This document shows positions 32,180-39,131 of a stretch of 45,225 nucleotides of DNA, piece by piece (the stretch's first letter is position 1; each line of letters opens with the position of its first letter). Source of the DNA: a virus. The DNA lies in IMG/VR virus record IMGVR_UViG_3300050343_000069, positions 1-45,225 of that record; one strand, given 5' to 3'. The notes beneath the pieces are model-generated. The model saw nothing but the letters and a program-made list of their open reading frames with translations. It was not told where the DNA came from and searched no databases. A program made the position numbers and the translations under genes.

Positions 32180-33848
32180 CTTTCATAGCGGCGGTGATTA
32201 AGAAGGTGGCCTGCTCAGCTTGGTTAGGTGCAACTGAGATCTGAAGCTCGTCATGAACGAACGCCAGTGGCCGGTAGTCGATATTTGCTTCGTCCAATAA
32301 CTCGTAAGCTTTGAGCAGCCAAACCTTGCAGATGCAGGCTCCAGCCGATTGCAGCAGGTAGTTTAAAGCCGCATGAGCTTTATTACCTATACGAATTGGA
32401 CGACCATCTAGACCTTTCAACACACCAGACTTGGCACGTTGAGCAACAGCTGCTGATAGTTCAGCGAAGCCATCTAGGTCTTTCATGATCCGGTTGCGGA
32501 TCTCTTTACCTTTCTTGGCAGCAGTTTGTTTAGAAGCACCAGCTGTAAGGCCGAGCTTTACATCCCCGCCCCCATAGATCAGGCAATATGTAACCGGCTT
32601 GGAGTCCTTACGAGATGTTTTGTAGATAGCAGCGAGCTTGGTGTGAATGTCACCTTCGACTACTTCCTTGGCAAAATCTCCGTGATCGTAAGGATGGATA
32701 TAATGGCCAAGACAGCGAAGCTCAAGGCCGCTGGCATCAGCTCCGACTTGGACTCTGGATTCCCCAGGACCGAACAAAGAACGATATGTAGCATCTGAGG
32801 GCACTTGTGCAATATTTGGTCGCATATGGGCCTGACGCCCCGTGGCTGTATTCAGCACACAGGAGTGGTGAATCTTTCCGCCCCGCTCGAGCTTGAGCCA
32901 AGCGTTCTTACCTTCAGCAACTTGTCCTAGATGCTTTTGAAGTTCGAGGATTCTTGCGAACTCGAGAGCCTCATCTGTACCTAGTTCTCGTAGTGTTGCT
33001 TCATCAATTTTTGGCTTACCTGAATCGGTAAACTCTTTTGGCTTCCATGCTCTGAATGTTTGAAACGCCCAGGCAATATGATGGCGAGATGTTGGATTGA
33101 ACTCCTTCAGCTTTGACATAGGCGCATCAGCCCAGTAACCCTGGGTCTTGTTGTTACGTCTAGGGGTAAAAGTGCCGCCGTCTACAAATAAGAAGGTGGA
33201 ACGCATCTGGTCTGAGAGTGCGTCGAGTTCTGTCCGTAACTTGGACTCCAGCTGTTGAGCACCCTTTACATCAAAAGGGAAGCCGCTGGTCTCCTGCCAA
33301 GCCATGATCGCGGCTAGGTGGTGTTCTGTATCAATACAGTCGGCGTATTGCTCGAGCTTTGGCTCAAACATCTTCGCCACTTGAACTGAAACTATGACGT
33401 CTTGGGCGCAATACTCCAGCATTTCTGGGGTGTACGTGCTCCAATCGCCGTTTAGTTGCTTGCCGAATTCAGACTTGTGAACTCCAAGGCGATGGCCCCA
33501 GGACTCAAGACTGTGGCGACCGTAAAGATTGCCCGGCATGTTGGCTGGTCTGCTGCGGAAGTCACGATCCAGTAGATCAGTGAAGAAGAGGCGAGACAGG
33601 ATCAAGGTGTCGTAGAGCTTGGCCTTAGTTGTCCACTTCGGGTAGATCTCTTTGATGGCCTCGATGTCGTAGCCAATGATGTTGTGTCCCCATAGCTCGT
33701 CTGCTTCTTGCAGGAACTGGAGGCCGGTTTTGATGTCGTCGTCCCAGCGGTACTCCTCGTCGGTGTCGAGGTCACGGGCAACGATGCAGTGGATGACAGA
33801 CAGCCCACGAAGTAGGCCATCGGTCTCAATGTCAAAGACTAATCGCAT
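32100..33848 (-). CDS. DNA polymerase, family A (T7 gp5-like)
   Basis: 582 residues, versus 704 for T7 gp5. The 3'-5' exonuclease motifs are intact: FDIETDG (D6, E8), GHNIIGYDIEA, YCAQDVIVSV. Polymerase motifs A (GADASGLELRCLG, about residues 365-377), B (DSKPVTYCLIYGGG) and C (FVHDELQI, D about 532) are also intact. The thumb insertion that binds thioredoxin in T7 looks much reduced (DGGTFTPRRNNKTQGYWADA before the conserved FNPTSRHHI). The ATG is preceded by TTTAACACTCA, similar to the early motif. Confidence 0.96.
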   Translation of the reverse strand: MRLVFDIETDGLLRGLSVIHCIVARDLDTDEEYRWDDDIKTGLQFLQEADELWGHNIIGYDIEAIKEIYPKWTTKAKLYDTLILSRLFFTDLLDRDFRSRPANMPGNLYGRHSLESWGHRLGVHKSEFGKQLNGDWSTYTPEMLEYCAQDVIVSVQVAKMFEPKLEQYADCIDTEHHLAAIMAWQETSGFPFDVKGAQQLESKLRTELDALSDQMRSTFLFVDGGTFTPRRNNKTQGYWADAPMSKLKEFNPTSRHHIAWAFQTFRAWKPKEFTDSGKPKIDEATLRELGTDEALEFARILELQKHLGQVAEGKNAWLKLERGGKIHHSCVLNTATGRQAHMRPNIAQVPSDATYRSLFGPGESRVQVGADASGLELRCLGHYIHPYDHGDFAKEVVEGDIHTKLAAIYKTSRKDSKPVTYCLIYGGGDVKLGLTAGASKQTAAKKGKEIRNRIMKDLDGFAELSAAVAQRAKSGVLKGLDGRPIRIGNKAHAALNYLLQSAGACICKVWLLKAYELLDEANIDYRPLAFVHDELQISVAPNQAEQATFLITAAMKDVQHHFKFRCELDSEAKTGNSWADCH

Positions 33849-34099
33849 TGAGTGTTAAACAATCGTGGTTTTATTCGTCCATAGCCCTGCTTAATTTCCA
33901 GGACTTCCCACCCTTGGTCATGAAACTGATCAAAGATGTCCGACATCTTGTAGGCGCGAACAGCGCTGATCTTTTCCTTCTTCTTCCAGGTAGGCTTGCG
34001 GTACCGGACAAGATGAATATCAGAAGGTAAGGTTCTCTCTAATTCCACCAACTTGTCGTGGGTGGTTGATTCGATTTGAACGATGACGTCCTGTTTCAT
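33839..34099 (-). CDS. Hypothetical protein between thioredoxin and DNA polymerase
   Basis: 86 residues. Beta-rich start (MKQDVIVQIESTTHDKLVEL) and a Lys patch (KPTWKKKEKISAVRAYKMSD), ending in IKPRLFNTQCD. Overlaps the polymerase ATG by 10 bases and the thioredoxin stop by 4. No family recognised. Confidence 0.7.
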   Translation of the reverse strand: MKQDVIVQIESTTHDKLVELERTLPSDIHLVRYRKPTWKKKEKISAVRAYKMSDIFDQFHDQGWEVLEIKQGYGRIKPRLFNTQCD

Positions 34100-34392
34100 G
34101 AGTCGCGGTTGGCTTTAATAGTGTTCAGGATGTTGAGCAGTTGTTCTCGGACGTTCTTGCTACCGATAACTTTGTCCACCTCGACGCCGTCTCTATCCAC
34201 TATTAAAAGAGTCGGATACTTACTGAGCTCATAGGCTGCAACAAGTGCCGAGTGATTTTCCTTCTGCATGATTGAGAGGTTCTCAGTCAAGTGAGGCTTA
34301 AGCGCGAACACAAAGTCTTTGGTTGCATCACAAGGTGGGCAGCCCTGCTTGCAGAACAGGACGGCCCTGTGGGCTACGTCAGAAGTCGTCAT
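34096..34392 (-). CDS. Thioredoxin/glutaredoxin-like protein
   Basis: 98 residues from ATG 34392. LFCKQGCPPCDATKDF has a CPPC redox centre (C18, C21), and SKYPTLLIVDRDG contains the family's cis-Pro (YPT). It overlaps the primase-helicase end. It may reduce the phage ribonucleotide reductase, whose C-terminus ends in CSSCAE, or act with the DNA polymerase as E. coli thioredoxin does for T7. The first is more likely, given the shortened polymerase thumb loop. An in-frame TTG at 34425 would add 11 residues. Confidence 0.85.
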   Translation of the reverse strand: MTTSDVAHRAVLFCKQGCPPCDATKDFVFALKPHLTENLSIMQKENHSALVAAYELSKYPTLLIVDRDGVEVDKVIGSKNVREQLLNILNTIKANRDS

Positions 34393-35971
34393 AACTTGCG
34401 GGAGTGGAAGTGGTGGATTCGTCAAATAGGGCTTGTGTAAGGCGGCCTGTTTCGGCTCCGTAGGAGAGTTTTCCGGCAGGGCCTGTGCATCCGTTGAAGC
34501 GGTTCTTCAGCACTACCAGTTCAGCTCGGTTGTCACCACTGCTGATGTCGCGTTGCAATGCGCAAACAAGGTCGGAGAGCTGCGCAATTGAGTGCGAGCC
34601 CCTAAGTTGGCCTAGTGACACTGAAGCGCCGTCCTCATGGCCCTTGTCGCCCTGGTTGCGGCGTAGGTGGCTGATCAGGATCATTCCGATCCCGGTCTCC
34701 TCAACGAAGCTGCGGAGTTTGGTCATTACAACGTCAATCAGCTTGCGCTCATCGTTCGTCTCATTACCTGATAACAGGATCGAGAGGTGATCCAAGACGA
34801 TCCACTTAACCTCGTGATTCATCACAAGGAAGCGGACATCGTTTAGTAGCTGGTCAGGGTCAACAGAACCAAAGCCATCGCGTAGATAGACATTGCCAGA
34901 ACCAAGCGTTGCGTCGAAGGCTCGTTGGAAATCTGCCTCAGGTATTTCATTATTAAGATGCAAAGGTTTGTTTGCCTCCACAGTCATGAGTCTGAGGCCG
35001 GTTCTTTTAACCGACTCTTCCAACGCTATGTAGCCAACGTTCTGCGATTGCTTGATAAGGCTTACCGCAATTTCTCCACATAGCGTGCTTTTACCCGTAC
35101 CTGAACCGGCTGTAATAGTGACGAGTTCACCGAGGCGCAGCCCACCAGTAACAGTATTGAGATCAGGATAAGGATAGTCAGCGTCACGCCCGTGAAGAGG
35201 GGTACTAACGAGATCAAAAAGGGTTCGGCCATCGATAATAGATTTAGGACTATATGTTCGTTTATTCCATACGGCTTGACGGATGGCATCCGTGTCACCG
35301 GCCTGGAGAGCTTCACAAGCGTCTTTGTACTGAGACAAAGTAGCTAGAAAGATCTTGTTGGCTGGGAATAGTTGAACGCATTCTTCGGCAGCTGTAACAC
35401 CGGCCTCATCGTTGTCGAACATGAGGACGATCTCGTTAAACTTGAGGAGATAGTCGAGCTGTAATGACAGTGCTTTCTTTGCACCTTGTGCCCCGTTTGG
35501 AACGGAGCAGACGGGCCAGTTAGGACGTGCTTGCCAGACGGCGAGCGCATCAAATTCTCCTTCAGTGATGACAATACATTTGCCACCGCCAAAGAGTTGC
35601 TGACCGAAGAGTTGTTTGTCTTCGTTCTTCCCTACCCAGTGAAACTCCTTGGTCATGGGCCGCTCTTTATAAGCAGCAACACGACCAGCCGAGCTGTAAT
35701 AGGGAAACCGAATGACAGGGCCAGAATCGACCCTTACGTTGAACTTCTTGCAGGTCTCTTCGGTTATTTTCCGAGACCTGATCCCGGAGAAGTCGCCGGA
35801 GTACGTGATGGACAAAGCAGGTTTATTTGTTTGGATTGGGTCCCCATTACCACGAGTAGAGTGCCCACAACTAAAGCAATAACCACTCCCATCTGAGTAG
35901 ATGGCAAAGGCATCTGATGAAGGGCATACCGGGCAATGTTCGTGTCTGACGAATTCGTTTTCATCAGTCAT
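34379..35971 (-). CDS. Primase-helicase (T7 gp4-like)
   Basis: 530 residues (T7 gp4: 566). The N-terminal zinc module has C13-x2-C16 and C32-x2-C35 (EHCPVCPSSDAFAIYSDGSG, YCFSCGH). A TOPRIM primase segment follows (CIVITEGEFDALAVWQ, and VLMFDNDEAG). The DnaB-type helicase has Walker A TAGSGTGKSTL at about 285-295, Walker B IVLDHLSI and SHLRRNQGDKGHEDGASV. It unwinds DNA and primes the lagging strand. I chose the ATG at 35971, which lies within the preceding gene's stop region; upstream sequence of the open frame is not conserved-looking. Confidence 0.95.
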   Translation of the reverse strand: MTDENEFVRHEHCPVCPSSDAFAIYSDGSGYCFSCGHSTRGNGDPIQTNKPALSITYSGDFSGIRSRKITEETCKKFNVRVDSGPVIRFPYYSSAGRVAAYKERPMTKEFHWVGKNEDKQLFGQQLFGGGKCIVITEGEFDALAVWQARPNWPVCSVPNGAQGAKKALSLQLDYLLKFNEIVLMFDNDEAGVTAAEECVQLFPANKIFLATLSQYKDACEALQAGDTDAIRQAVWNKRTYSPKSIIDGRTLFDLVSTPLHGRDADYPYPDLNTVTGGLRLGELVTITAGSGTGKSTLCGEIAVSLIKQSQNVGYIALEESVKRTGLRLMTVEANKPLHLNNEIPEADFQRAFDATLGSGNVYLRDGFGSVDPDQLLNDVRFLVMNHEVKWIVLDHLSILLSGNETNDERKLIDVVMTKLRSFVEETGIGMILISHLRRNQGDKGHEDGASVSLGQLRGSHSIAQLSDLVCALQRDISSGDNRAELVVLKNRFNGCTGPAGKLSYGAETGRLTQALFDESTTSTPASYDDF

Positions 35972-36104
35972 CCAGCATTTCGCAGATGGCGACGTACTCT
36001 TTGATCTCGGAGAGGATCTCCTGGAAAGGAATACCTTTGTCTTCGAGTTCAACAACAAACTGATCGATTTTGATGATCAGGTCGTTTGTGAGGGTTTGAG
36101 CCAT
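35964..36104 (-). CDS. Small acidic hypothetical protein
   Basis: 46 residues, acidic and helical (MAQTLTNDLIIKIDQFVVEL, ending CEMLDD). It overlaps endonuclease I by 28 bases and the primase-helicase by 8. No family recognised. Coupling to both neighbours supports it being translated. Confidence 0.65.
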   Translation of the reverse strand: MAQTLTNDLIIKIDQFVVELEDKGIPFQEILSEIKEYVAICEMLDD

Positions 36105-36445
36105 GATGGTGGGATGTCGGGGTAAATACACCAGGGGAAACTGTGCTTATCAGCCCAATCTCCGTAGGTTGTTTTGGATTGTTTGCTTAAAGTGTTATTG
36201 CGCTGAAATACAAATCGGATATCTAGTTCTGGGTGTTGCTGTTTAACCGCGAGCATCTTTCGTCGATCGCTTGGCTTAAAGAAGCCTTTGCACTCGATGA
36301 TGATCCCTGACTGCAAAAAGAAGTCCGGGGTGTATCTGCTCTCGGTCACATAGGCGAACTTCTCAGCCTCAAAGAGGTAGGCGCAGCCCTGTTTGTCCAG
36401 GTATTTAGAGAACCGATCTTCCAGGCCAGATCGGAAGCCAGCCAT
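36077..36445 (-). CDS. Endonuclease I, Holliday junction resolvase (T7 gp3-like)
   Basis: 122 residues (T7 gp3: 149). Catalytic residues in the PD-(D/E)XK-like order are E9 (GLEDRF), D41 (RYTPDFFL), E51 and K53 (IIECKGFF); D-to-E and E-to-K spacing match T7 (10 and 2). It resolves branched replication intermediates before packaging. The ATG shares its first base with the SSB stop. Confidence 0.92.
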   Translation of the reverse strand: MAGFRSGLEDRFSKYLDKQGCAYLFEAEKFAYVTESRYTPDFFLQSGIIIECKGFFKPSDRRKMLAVKQQHPELDIRFVFQRNNTLSKQSKTTYGDWADKHSFPWCIYPDIPPSWLKPSQTT

Positions 36446-37023
36446 TAGAAGTCGTAGCTGTCACCGTCTCCCACGGTTTCTTCTGCTTTGCGTACAGCAG
36501 GCTCAGAGGCTTTGTAGCCATCAGCCTTACCAAACAGAGCAGCAACATCAGTGACGCTCAGGTCACCGGAGTCCACAGCACCGTTACCGGTGGCGAGCTC
36601 GATGATTTGAACACCAAGGACACGGAGGCTGGTTCCGATGTTTGCCCCCATCGAGTAGGGCTTCTGTTGAACGATCAGTCGAACCTTTGACCCGCGACGA
36701 ATGTCTTTAAGAACAGAGCGCTCTACGACCTCACCTTCAGAGTCAACAAAGATCGGCTCAGGCTTGGCCTTGCGACTCCCATCACCTTCGCCGTAGGTGT
36801 ACTTACAGAGTCCTTCGTCATCCCAGGGGCTGAGGGCCTCTTGGACTCGTCCGGTTGTTTTGGACTTGGCCCACCTGAGAAGCTCTCCGCGATCCGTCTC
36901 AGCTTGAGACAAGGTTTCGGCGTCGAATTTGTAGGCGAAAGTCCGGTTGTTGAACTTGCCAGAGTCCTCATAGACGTTGATGAAGCCCTCGAGGGTGGAG
37001 TTAAAAACGTAGCGATTTGCCAT
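36445..37023 (-). CDS. Single-stranded DNA-binding protein (T7 gp2.5-like)
   Basis: 192 residues (T7 gp2.5: 232). Beta-rich OB-fold-type body (NRTFAYKFDAET, VVERSVLKDIRRGSKVRLIV, GTSLRVLGVQIIELATG) and an acidic tail ending GDGDSYDF. The final Phe and acidic tail are hallmarks that bind polymerase and helicase in T7. It is the first gene of the replication module. Confidence 0.88.
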   Translation of the reverse strand: MANRYVFNSTLEGFINVYEDSGKFNNRTFAYKFDAETLSQAETDRGELLRWAKSKTTGRVQEALSPWDDEGLCKYTYGEGDGSRKAKPEPIFVDSEGEVVERSVLKDIRRGSKVRLIVQQKPYSMGANIGTSLRVLGVQIIELATGNGAVDSGDLSVTDVAALFGKADGYKASEPAVRKAEETVGDGDSYDF

Positions 37024-37034
37024 TTGTATGTGGT

Positions 37035-37139
37035 TTAGTGGGATTGAAGATTTGCTAAAAACAGGGCGATAAGAGGCATCAGAAAACCCGTGATGAAGAT
37101 CGCCGCGATGATTTCAGGGGGATAGGGAAACAGGGTCAT
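37035..37139 (-). CDS. Small membrane protein
   Basis: 34 residues. EIIAAIFITGFLMPLIALFL is one transmembrane segment. Its ATG overlaps the stop of the upstream basic protein (ATGA). No family recognised. Tiny membrane proteins near the early/middle boundary may alter host membranes. Confidence 0.65.
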   Translation of the reverse strand: MTLFPYPPEIIAAIFITGFLMPLIALFLANLQSH

Positions 37140-37264
37140 CTGCCTTGGCCCTTGTATTTCTTGGTTCTTTTGAAGCTGCCGCTCTTGCGACGGCCATCAC
37201 CGATCGAGGTTTTCTTTCTGATGGGTGCGGGTCGATCGATGCCAGTTAACGAGCGCTTGGGCAT
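37136..37264 (-). CDS. Small basic protein, cyanophage type
   Basis: 42 residues: MPKRSLTGIDRPAPIRKKTS, then a basic GRRKSGSFKRTKKYKGQGR end. I recognise it as a small protein type common in cyanophages, function unknown. It overlaps the next upstream gene by 68 bases in another frame and couples to the membrane protein by ATGA. High charge suggests RNA or DNA binding. Confidence 0.72.
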   Translation of the reverse strand: MPKRSLTGIDRPAPIRKKTSIGDGRRKSGSFKRTKKYKGQGR

Positions 37265-37355
37265 AAGTGTCCGGGTAGTGGATTTGGAGGTTGATCAGTT
37301 CTTGTCGGATCTCCTCGATCCGCATCTGTATGTATTTCTCAATTGAGTTCGACAT
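37197..37355 (-). CDS. Small hypothetical protein
   Basis: 52 residues from ATG 37355 (MSNSIEKYIQMRIEEIRQEL), a single helix followed by a basic tail (HRSTRTHQKENLDR). Overlaps both neighbours. No family recognised. Confidence 0.6.
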   Translation of the reverse strand: MSNSIEKYIQMRIEEIRQELINLQIHYPDTYAQALVNWHRSTRTHQKENLDR

Positions 37356-37479
37356 CGCGATCAAGCGACCCGTAGGCCAGAAAGAGAGAGAACTGTTCAG
37401 CCGTGAGCTCCTGAATCTCATGCGAGTTGCCGGACAGAAGGTCTTGCAAGACCTCGAAAGCGTCTGTGTTGATGTCCAT
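37339..37479 (-). CDS. Small acidic hypothetical protein
   Basis: 46 residues, MDINTDAFEVLQDLLSGNSH at the start and GSLDRDVELN at the end; acidic and helical. It overlaps the next gene by 17 bases. It is the first gene downstream of the attP/terminator region, and a copy of the recurrent early motif lies 21 bases upstream (37500-37513). Confidence 0.65.
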   Translation of the reverse strand: MDINTDAFEVLQDLLSGNSHEIQELTAEQFSLFLAYGSLDRDVELN

Positions 37480-37527
37480 TAGATTGTGGAATTAGTCAGT
37501 TGGCTGAGTGAAAGCGTGTGAAGCCAA

Positions 37528-37555
37528 TAAAAAAGAGGGCTTTCGAAGCCCCCTT
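37528..37555 (-). terminator. Rho-independent terminator downstream of attP
   Basis: On the minus strand AGGGGGCTTCGAAAGCCCTCT folds into a G/C-rich stem followed by TTTTTTATTGG. It lies after integrase and attP and before the middle genes. It would stop early transcripts or host read-through in the integrated state. Confidence 0.8.
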
Positions 37556-37584
37556 GAAGTTCTTTATGCACGCATCAAGCCTCG

Positions 37585-37626
37585 AGAACCTGAAACTAGC
37601 GCGTCTACCAATTCCGCCACATCCGC
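37585..37626 (-). other. attP-like site: 5' half of a tRNA-Leu gene
   Basis: The minus strand reads GCGGATGTGGCGGAATTGG followed by TAGACGCGCTAGTTTCAGGTTCT. This is a good match to the acceptor, D arm and anticodon arm of a bacterial tRNA-Leu with CAG in the anticodon position. The sequence then diverges, so only about 42 bases are tRNA-like. It lies 84 bases downstream of the integrase. T7-like cyanophages such as P-SSP7 carry a 42-bp tRNA-Leu match in the same place. Integration into the host tRNA-Leu is inferred. Confidence 0.85.
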
Positions 37627-37630
37627 CAAG

Positions 37631-37660
37631 GGATCTCAGCGATTGGCTGAGTCCGTTTTT
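37631..37660 (+). terminator. + strand terminator-like hairpin beside attP
   Basis: GGATCTCAGC-GATTG-GCTGAGTCC followed by GTTTTT forms a 9-bp stem with one bulge and a T tract on the + strand. It sits between attP and the integrase stop and could block antisense transcription into the integrase. Confidence 0.55.
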
Positions 37661-37709
37661 GAGAGTAGCAGAGCAGAAAACGGGCTAAATCAAGAACCGT
37701 TAGTCGCGC

Positions 37710-38549
37710 CTAGATGGCCGATATGGCCTGTCTAAGCGCATCGTCTGTGGGCTTGATGTAGCGCAGCGTGGTCTCGATGTTCTTGTGCCCCATCAGCTCT
37801 TGGATCTGTTTGGGGTGGCATACCTCACCGAGCCATGTCCCGAAGGAATGACGCAATGAATGCCAGACATAATCCTCCGCGATACCGCAGTAAGCCCGAA
37901 CCTTTTTAAAGCGACCATAAAGCTGGTCTTTGTTGTTCCAGTCATCTCTAAAGAGATAGGACCGGCTCAATCGGTTCTGAATGATGGGCTGAACCTGCTC
38001 GTGCAAAAACACAGAGCGGACGTTCTTACCTTTGGTTTCGCGCTTGGGCTTACCGCCGATCCAAATCAGACCGTGTGCCAAGTCGACATCCTCTGCCTTG
38101 AGCTTGAGCAGCTCGCCTTGCCTGACGCCTGTGTAGGCGGAGAAGACGATCGCATCGGCTAGGTCAGGACGGTCGAAGACGGTGGTGGCGGCGTAGGCCA
38201 TCCTTTGGACCTCTTCTTTAGTGAAGTAGGTCTTGCGGGCCTCACCTTCGTTTTGACGGGCGACCGTTGGCCAGGTGTGATTGTGAAGTTCCGCCAGTTG
38301 GCTGGTCTCGAACACCGTGCGACCAGCGGAGATGATCCGGTTGATCGTTGAGGTGTTGCGCCCCTCTTCCTTCTGGTCAGCAATGAACTCCATCCACCAA
38401 GAAGCCTTTGAGAGGTTCTTCATGGGGGAGGACTTACCACATGCATTGGTGATGTGGTTTGAGTTGTTCGCGTTCGTTTTGGCTGAGCGCAAGTGACGCC
38501 ACCGAACTTTAGTGGTGTATTGGAGGCATTCGCCCCAGGTTGCAGTCAT
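37710..38549 (-). CDS. int: Tyrosine recombinase / integrase
   Basis: 279 residues. All catalytic residues are visible: R143 (TGVRQGELLKL), H230 and R233 (VWHSLRHSFG), H255 (ELMGHKNIET) and the nucleophile Y264 (TLRYIKP). A core-binding domain lies at residues 45-100. The attP-like tRNA-Leu site follows it. The gene overlaps the MarR-like gene by 4 bases (ATGA). An intact enzyme suggests the phage can integrate. Confidence 0.94.
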   Translation of the reverse strand: MTATWGECLQYTTKVRWRHLRSAKTNANNSNHITNACGKSSPMKNLSKASWWMEFIADQKEEGRNTSTINRIISAGRTVFETSQLAELHNHTWPTVARQNEGEARKTYFTKEEVQRMAYAATTVFDRPDLADAIVFSAYTGVRQGELLKLKAEDVDLAHGLIWIGGKPKRETKGKNVRSVFLHEQVQPIIQNRLSRSYLFRDDWNNKDQLYGRFKKVRAYCGIAEDYVWHSLRHSFGTWLGEVCHPKQIQELMGHKNIETTLRYIKPTDDALRQAISAI

Positions 38550-38950
38550 TGGTCTTTGATAGGCATGGTGAGCTGTTGTTCAACAAGGTTGGTGAATTGT
38601 TCACCCTTAGGGGTAAGAAACAATCTCCAACACTTGGGGTTTACGGGATCAACTTCCCTTCTCACGAGCTTCAGGCCTGAGCGATGCTCGAGCCTGTGCT
38701 GTGGTCCTAGCCAAGTGACACAGCGTGACACCGATGATGGCGACATACCCACCGCTGCGGCTACATCCTGTTGTTTGCAGCCGTTGTGAGCGGCTACCCA
38801 GAAGTAGACAGACGCCAGCTGTAGTGGAAACTCTCTCTCGTTTTGCGAGCGGAGAAGTTCCATCACCAGATAGGTGCGATACAGGTTGGTGTTGGTGAGC
38901 TTTGGCTTACTCATGAGGCGGGGAGGTGAGCCGTACATAGATTGTAGCAT
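38546..38950 (-). CDS. MarR-like winged-helix regulator
   Basis: 134 residues from ATG 38950 (other starts at 38938 and 38914 are possible). A winged-helix pattern is present: QLASVYFWVAAHNGCKQQDV, AAAVGMSPSSVSRCVTWLG as recognition region and a wing (REVDPVNPKCWRLFLTPKGE). The tail matches the MarR style (QFTNLVEQ). It precedes and overlaps the integrase, so it may control integrase expression. The recurrent motif directly abuts the first ATG. Confidence 0.82.
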   Translation of the reverse strand: MLQSMYGSPPRLMSKPKLTNTNLYRTYLVMELLRSQNEREFPLQLASVYFWVAAHNGCKQQDVAAAVGMSPSSVSRCVTWLGPQHRLEHRSGLKLVRREVDPVNPKCWRLFLTPKGEQFTNLVEQQLTMPIKDQ

Positions 38951-38964
38951 TGGCTAAGTGCAAA
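38950..38964 (-). promoter_or_regulatory. Recurrent early motif (MarR-like gene)
   Basis: Minus strand TTTGCACTTAGCCA directly followed by ATG of the MarR-like gene. A perfect copy of the consensus. Confidence 0.65.
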
Positions 38965-38966
38965 CG

Positions 38967-39131
38967 TCAGCTCGGATGATCTGTCGGTGTGAACGAGAGC
39001 TCCCAGTGGTAGTTCTCTTCCAACTGGTCGCCTATGGCCACAAGGATTTCGGCTTGCTCATAAAACCCCCCATCGACATAGGTGGCTATTCGTTCAAGCA
39101 GAGTTTCGTTGGTAAACGTTGGGAGGTTCAT
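38967..39131 (-). CDS. Small acidic hypothetical protein after RNA polymerase
   Basis: 54 residues: MNLPTFTNETLLERIATYVD ... AIGDQLEENYHWELSFTPTD. Its ATG overlaps the polymerase stop as TGATG. Helical and acidic. No family recognised. Its stop lies just upstream of the motif copy preceding the MarR-like gene. Confidence 0.75.
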   Translation of the reverse strand: MNLPTFTNETLLERIATYVDGGFYEQAEILVAIGDQLEENYHWELSFTPTDHPS

